DNA of 64,000 bases from Acidobacteriota bacterium (lineage in GTDB: Bacteria; Acidobacteriota; Thermoanaerobaculia; Multivoradales; J023): assembly GCA_029263395.1 (NCBI GenBank), contig JAJCXO010000112.1, forward strand, positions 1-64,000, written 5' to 3'. How positions within the stretch are numbered: the stretch's first letter is position 1; each line of letters begins with the position of its first letter. Made by a program: the position numbers and the translations under genes. Of this stretch, positions 59,725-64,000 are shown piece by piece. Below the pieces are notes generated by a model. That model was not told the DNA's origin. It did no database searches and saw only the letters and a list, made by a program, of their open reading frames with translations.

Positions 59725-60132
59725 ATGTGGAAACGTTCCCGATCAGCCCGCTCTGCCAAACTCACAACCCGTCTTCACGTCCGATGCGATTGGATCAGGC
59801 ACCTGTTGCACTCAGTCGAGTGTCGGTTCATCGGTTCCCGTACCGAGCTCGAGGCTCACCAGGCGCTGGAGATCGCTGGTGACCAGGCCGAGGTCCGCCC
59901 GAGCGATCTTTGCCATCTGAATCGAATTGGCGATCTGCTGGCCAGAGCTGGACGGATCGAGCCCGGTATCGCCTTGTTCGAGCGCGTCGCTCGTGCTTAT
60001 GCCGAAGATGGTTTTTGGGCCAAAGCGATCGCTATCTACCACAAGATCCTTCGCTACGATCCAACTCGCGCCGATATCGAGAGTCACCTAGCGTGTCTCT
60101 ATCAGCGGAGCGGCCTACCGATCCGGTCGTAA
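59725..60132 (+). CDS. Small TPR-like protein
   Basis: 135 residues with GAAGGAG before the ATG. The C-terminal half is two TPR-like helix pairs (HLNRIGDLLARAGRIEPGIA, FERVARAYAEDGFWAKAIAI), a pattern common in larger TPR proteins of Acidobacteriota and Deltaproteobacteria. The N-terminus is basic. It may be an adaptor or a fragment of a longer TPR protein. It converges with the efflux fusion gene, 7 bases away. Confidence 0.65.
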   Translation: MWKRSRSARSAKLTTRLHVRCDWIRHLLHSVECRFIGSRTELEAHQALEIAGDQAEVRPSDLCHLNRIGDLLARAGRIEPGIALFERVARAYAEDGFWAKAIAIYHKILRYDPTRADIESHLACLYQRSGLPIRS

Positions 60133-60139
60133 GCAGAGA

Positions 60140-63100
60140 TCAGAGGAGCTCGACCGCGCCAACTCCATCGGCCTCGTTACCCATAGCGAGGCCAAGCTCG
60201 AACCAAGCGCGCAGGATATCGATCTGTGCCAAGTCGCTCTCAGTCCGCTGGCGCCTGAGAGCTGCTTGCGCATCGAGGAGGTCGTTGGTGGTTGCACGAC
60301 CGAATCGATTGCGCTCGCGTTCGACGCGCAACGTTTCCGACGCCAACTCGACACCACGACGCCGCACGCGTGCGGTTGCGTTGGCAGACTCGAGTCGGGA
60401 CAAGGCGCCCCGGACCTCTAACTCAATCATCTGGCGAAGCTCTGCCAGGTCCGCAGCGAGAGCCTCCTTTTCAGCCTCGAGAGCGGCGATACGAGGCGCA
60501 CGGGTACCGGCGGCAAAAGGGCTCCAGCGGACGCCAACGCCGCCTTCGAATAACTCCTCGGGGCGGAACGGATCGCTATCCGATGTCACCCAACTGGCTC
60601 GCGCCGAGAGTTTGGGGAGTCGTTCGGCACGCACCGCCCCAGCCCTCAACTCGAGCGACCGAACACGAGCGGTCAACGCAGCAATATCGGGCCGGCTGAC
60701 TAGGGCCCGCTCGATCAACACACTCGCAGCCGACGACCCAGAGCTCTCGACATACGCCGCGATGGTCTTGGATTCCAAGCTGCTGAGATCTTGAGTATCA
60801 CCCTGTCTGGGTTCGACGGGACCTTCATAGCCAACGGTTCGGCCGAGATCGTAGAGTGCGACATTTCGCCGGTTCTGCAACACATGTTGATCGAGCATCG
60901 CCGACTCGAGATCCAAACGTACCTTGAGAGACTCAGCTTCAAGAGTTTTGCCGGCTTCGACCCGTTCTTCGACTTCTACCAGACTAGCTTCGAGGCTGGC
61001 GATGAAAGCATTTGTGGATCGTAGGTTGGCGTCGAGTGCAAGGACCTGCAGAAAACTGTAAGCAGCCTCGATAGCGAGTTGCTGTCTGATCCGCAGCGCT
61101 TGCTGTGCAGCCGCGGCGGCATCCGAGCGAGCGGCCTTGGAACGGTAGAACAACTGTGCAGGATCGAGCAGTGGCTGAACAACCTCGAGTGTGGTCGCGG
61201 TCGAAGTCCGATCACCTAGGACAAGGTCACCCAACGGGGTAGAAAACGCATAATCGCGGTCACGGCGAGCGATATCGAGCGCCACACCTATGGTCGGCAA
61301 GATCGCGACTCGACGCTCCGCCCAGGCGCCTTGCGTGGCAGCTTCGGTACGACGTTCCGCTGCCGTCAACCTCGGTCGTTTCACTGCGCGGGCGACCGCT
61401 TCATCGAGTGTCAAAAGGAGTGGCTCGGCAGTCGGCAATGGCCGTTCCGCCACAGCACCAATCAAGGGATTGTCGACCGGTCGAGCCTCACTTGGTGGGG
61501 CCATGAAGCAGGCCACAACAACCGCTGCAGCGCCTGCGGTTGCCTTACGGCTACCAAACACACCCCAAAAGGGACCGACACGAGGTGTGAAGAGCACCTT
61601 GTAGAGGGCCGGAATCACCAGCAGTGTCAACGAGGTCGAAGCGATCAGCCCAGAAATCATGGCCCAGGCTAGGGGTGGCCAGAGGGTCGTTCCGGAAAAC
61701 GCCAACGGCAGCAACCCGGCGACAGTGGTGACCATCGTCAAGACGATCGGCCGGGTACGCCGAGCAACGGCTTCGATCAGGGCCTCCTCCAACGTTAAGC
61801 CCTCAGCACGCAACGACTCGATCACATCGAGCAGTACGATGGCATTGTTGACGACGATGCCGACCAACGAAACGACGCCTAACATCGACATGAAACCGAA
61901 CGCCTGACCGCTCAGCAGCAAACCCGGAACAACCCCGGTGGCAGCCAAGGGCACGGTCACCAAGACGATACCCACCCGTCGGAAAGAGTTGAATTCAGCC
62001 AGCAGGAAAAACAGCAGCAGCAGCAGCCCTAAGGGCATCGCTCCGAAGATGGCTGCGTTGGCTGAGCCAGATTCCTCGCGCTCGCCGCCAAGCTCCAAGC
62101 GAACCCCAGGAGGCAAGTCGAGCTTGGCGAGCCGCGGTTCGAGTTCGGCGAGTACTTGATTCGACGTCACTCCCTCCGCCAACTGAGACATGACCTTGAC
62201 CGACCGGCTGCGTTCGAAATGAGAAATCGCAGCCGGTCGCCACTCGACCCGCAACCTCGCCAGTTGCGACAAAGGCACCGGTTGGCCGCCGGGCGCTGTC
62301 ATATCGATAGTTGCTAGATCTGCAACCGGAAACTCTTGGCCCGCCGAAGAACGCACCACGATTGGTATCGGATCTTCGCCGACGCGATACTGTCCAATCT
62401 CAGCTCCCAAAGTGCGCCCTCGCAGTGCGGTCGCAACGTCCGAGCGCTCAAATCCGAGGCGACTAGCTGCTGCATCGTCAATATCGAACACCACCGTTGG
62501 GACCCCGAGCCCAAGGTCGTGTCGGGTATCACGGGTGGCAGGAATCTGCCTCAACTGGGCGAGCACATCGTTAGCCGCCGTCTCCAGGTCTTCGAGATCT
62601 GCACCCATGACGCGAACTTCGATCGGCGCCTCGATCGGTGGTCCCTGCTCTAGCCGCCGTGCTACGACTTCAGCTTCGGGCAACTCGCTTCGTGCGTAAC
62701 GACGCACCCACACAATCAACCGTTCGACCGCTGCCAAGCTGGAAACCTCAGCGAGCAACTGAGCTCGATGTGGACTGTTGGGTTGGCTGAGTAGGTTGTA
62801 GTAGAACTTGGGCGCCGCCCGACCGACGAAAGACGCCACCGACTCGACCTCGGGATGGGCCGACAGGGCGGCTTCGAAGCGTCGCGTCACGGCATCGGTC
62901 TCTTCCAGGTGGGTGCCCTCGGGCATCTCGAGGCTAGCGATAACCAGCGTCCGGTCTGCGGCTGGAAAGAACTGTTGGTCGAGCCGACCAGCGGCCACGA
63001 GTGTCAACAGCAGCAATACTGCAGCTCCGGTCAGCACCCAGCGCGGTCGACGCACCGCTATCGACGACACAAAGTTCGCGACCCGAAGGGTGAATCCAGT

Positions 63101-64000
63101 CTCGGAGGTCCGCATTGCGCCAGGGCGCAGCAGGAACTCCGCCAGCACCGGCGTCACTAGCACAGCAAACAGATAGCTCGCTGACAGCGTGAGCATGATC
63201 AGGATCGGGATCGAGCGGGTGAAGTCCGCGGTCCCTCCCTTGGACACCAACATCGGTACAAACGCCGCCAGGGTCGTGCCGGTGGCTGTGCCGAGAGGCA
63301 ACGCTAGTTCACGCACCGACTCGATCGCCGCCTGTCGAATCTTCAGACCTCGATCCAAGCGCCATTGGATGTTCTCTGAGACGACGATGGCATTGTCGAC
63401 CAACATACCGAGGGCGATGACCAGTGCCGCGATGGAGATCTGATGCAGAATTCCACCCGTCGCAGCAAAGATGGCGATCGCCCCAAACGTCACGAGCGGC
63501 ACCACTACCGCAACCAACAACCCAAGCCTTGGGCCCATGGCATAAAACAGTACGCCCGCGACGATCAGAATGCCGAGCCTCAACGACCACGTCAGATCCT
63601 TCAGACGGCTTTCGACCTGATCGGGCTGAAACACAACCTCTTCGATCCGTAGCGGCTCGAGCAGCGGCTGCATTTCGGCCACTCGCTCACGCACTTGACG
63701 ACCATATTCGATGCGGTCCAGGTTATCCTTGGGGATCACACCCAGGCCCACTGCTGGTTCGCCCTTCCAATACATGCGCTCGGCAGCGGGCTCGGCCGGC
63801 CCCTGCCGCACTCGCGCCAACTCCCGTAGCTCGACAGTATTGCCGGAGGGTAGCAGCACAGACGTTGATCGGATTTCTTCCAGCGACGCGAAGTCCGTGT
63901 GGGGACGCAGGTTGGCACTTTTGGCACCGAGATGGATCAGCCCTCCGGGCTGAATCGAACTGCGCTTGGCCAGGGTGCTCCCGAGCACCTGCGGATCGAC
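60140..64000 (-). CDS. RND efflux pump fused to TolC-like outer-membrane factor (5' end outside window)
   Basis: At least 1286 residues in one frame, entering from the right edge. The RND part (to about 61560) includes helix 4 with GMLVDNAIVVSENIQW and the closing helices (LLPLAFSGTTLWPPLAWAMI, STSLTLLVIPALYKVLF). It is followed by a basic, hydrophobic, Ala-rich stretch ending PPSEARP (~61490-61545) that looks like an internal signal peptide. Then comes a TolC-like part to the end, with the two repeated outer-membrane-factor halves (LLTLDEAVARAVKRPRLTAA, ALVSRPDIAALTARVRSLEL). A proteolytic release of the TolC part is likely. A GTG at 61561 is a weak alternative start for it. Substrate and adaptor are unknown. 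Confidence 0.88.
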   Translation of the reverse strand, partial: VDPQVLGSTLAKRSSIQPGGLIHLGAKSANLRPHTDFASLEEIRSTSVLLPSGNTVELRELARVRQGPAEPAAERMYWKGEPAVGLGVIPKDNLDRIEYGRQVRERVAEMQPLLEPLRIEEVVFQPDQVESRLKDLTWSLRLGILIVAGVLFYAMGPRLGLLVAVVVPLVTFGAIAIFAATGGILHQISIAALVIALGMLVDNAIVVSENIQWRLDRGLKIRQAAIESVRELALPLGTATGTTLAAFVPMLVSKGGTADFTRSIPILIMLTLSASYLFAVLVTPVLAEFLLRPGAMRTSETGFTLRVANFVSSIAVRRPRWVLTGAAVLLLLTLVAAGRLDQQFFPAADRTLVIASLEMPEGTHLEETDAVTRRFEAALSAHPEVESVASFVGRAAPKFYYNLLSQPNSPHRAQLLAEVSSLAAVERLIVWVRRYARSELPEAEVVARRLEQGPPIEAPIEVRVMGADLEDLETAANDVLAQLRQIPATRDTRHDLGLGVPTVVFDIDDAAASRLGFERSDVATALRGRTLGAEIGQYRVGEDPIPIVVRSSAGQEFPVADLATIDMTAPGGQPVPLSQLARLRVEWRPAAISHFERSRSVKVMSQLAEGVTSNQVLAELEPRLAKLDLPPGVRLELGGEREESGSANAAIFGAMPLGLLLLLFFLLAEFNSFRRVGIVLVTVPLAATGVVPGLLLSGQAFGFMSMLGVVSLVGIVVNNAIVLLDVIESLRAEGLTLEEALIEAVARRTRPIVLTMVTTVAGLLPLAFSGTTLWPPLAWAMISGLIASTSLTLLVIPALYKVLFTPRVGPFWGVFGSRKATAGAAAVVVACFMAPPSEARPVDNPLIGAVAERPLPTAEPLLLTLDEAVARAVKRPRLTAAERRTEAATQGAWAERRVAILPTIGVALDIARRDRDYAFSTPLGDLVLGDRTSTATTLEVVQPLLDPAQLFYRSKAARSDAAAAAQQALRIRQQLAIEAAYSFLQVLALDANLRSTNAFIASLEASLVEVEERVEAGKTLEAESLKVRLDLESAMLDQHVLQNRRNVALYDLGRTVGYEGPVEPRQGDTQDLSSLESKTIAAYVESSGSSAASVLIERALVSRPDIAALTARVRSLELRAGAVRAERLPKLSARASWVTSDSDPFRPEELFEGGVGVRWSPFAAGTRAPRIAALEAEKEALAADLAELRQMIELEVRGALSRLESANATARVRRRGVELASETLRVERERNRFGRATTNDLLDAQAALRRQRTESDLAQIDILRAWFELGLAMGNEADGVGAVELL

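Overview
The window is about 64 kb of GC-rich, densely coded bacterial chromosome. It holds ECF sigma factor/Ser-Thr kinase pairs, a giant kinase-ATPase-TPR protein, many TPR proteins, a MoxR/Bat operon, and several secreted proteins that end in a short FADGFESGDTSRW-like tail. This mix suggests a Gram-negative Acidobacteriota-like organism, possibly of the Thermoanaerobaculia type. That is inference from gene content; no rRNA or other marker is present.

Layout. 0-5.7 kb: CcmA/CcmB-like exporter genes, a GGDEF(degenerate)-EAL protein, a periplasmic c-type haem protein, an SPFH membrane protein and a ribbon-helix-helix protein. 5.7-8.6 kb: two secreted proteins separated by a non-coding 42-bp tandem repeat array. 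8.8-26.7 kb: the notable accessory region. A lipoprotein gene diverges from a sigma-54 activator, which is followed by an operon-like run of nine genes. These encode two membrane-anchored von Willebrand A (vWA) proteins, two (plus one hybrid) zinc-ribbon proteins, a four-helix membrane protein, one protein of unknown type, and two tubulin/FtsZ-superfamily proteins. The run has overlapping or abutting genes and one internal break, at 17.45-17.6 kb, which carries a hairpin and a strong match to a sigma-54 promoter. It looks like a multicomponent cytoskeletal or membrane-remodelling machine under sigma-54 control. The whole region lies between two homologous stretches: 7.76-8.7 kb (intact repeat-protein gene followed by a decayed small gene) and 27.08-27.8 kb (decayed repeat-protein gene followed by an intact small gene). 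That arrangement suggests the block was inserted there.

28-46.6 kb: an ECF sigma factor overlapping a kinase-TPR gene, a membrane thioredoxin next to a Cys-rich small secreted protein, a DMT transporter, a PIN toxin/antitoxin pair, assorted metabolic and unknown genes, a crotonase, the giant kinase, family B DNA polymerase II, an SGNH hydrolase, a methyltransferase-like protein and a TPR lipoprotein.

46.8-52.3 kb: a five-gene MoxR - DUF58 - DUF4381-like - BatA - BatB/C operon (a classical vWA/AAA chaperone-type system, distinct from the tubulin-associated vWA genes). 52.3-60.1 kb: a DUF819 membrane protein, two secreted proteins (one FESGD tail, one IPTL-CTERM-like tail), an M14 metallopeptidase and a small TPR protein. 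60.1-64 kb: an RND efflux pump fused in one frame to a TolC-like outer-membrane factor, running off the end of the window. I saw no tRNA, rRNA, CRISPR array, IS element or phage gene.
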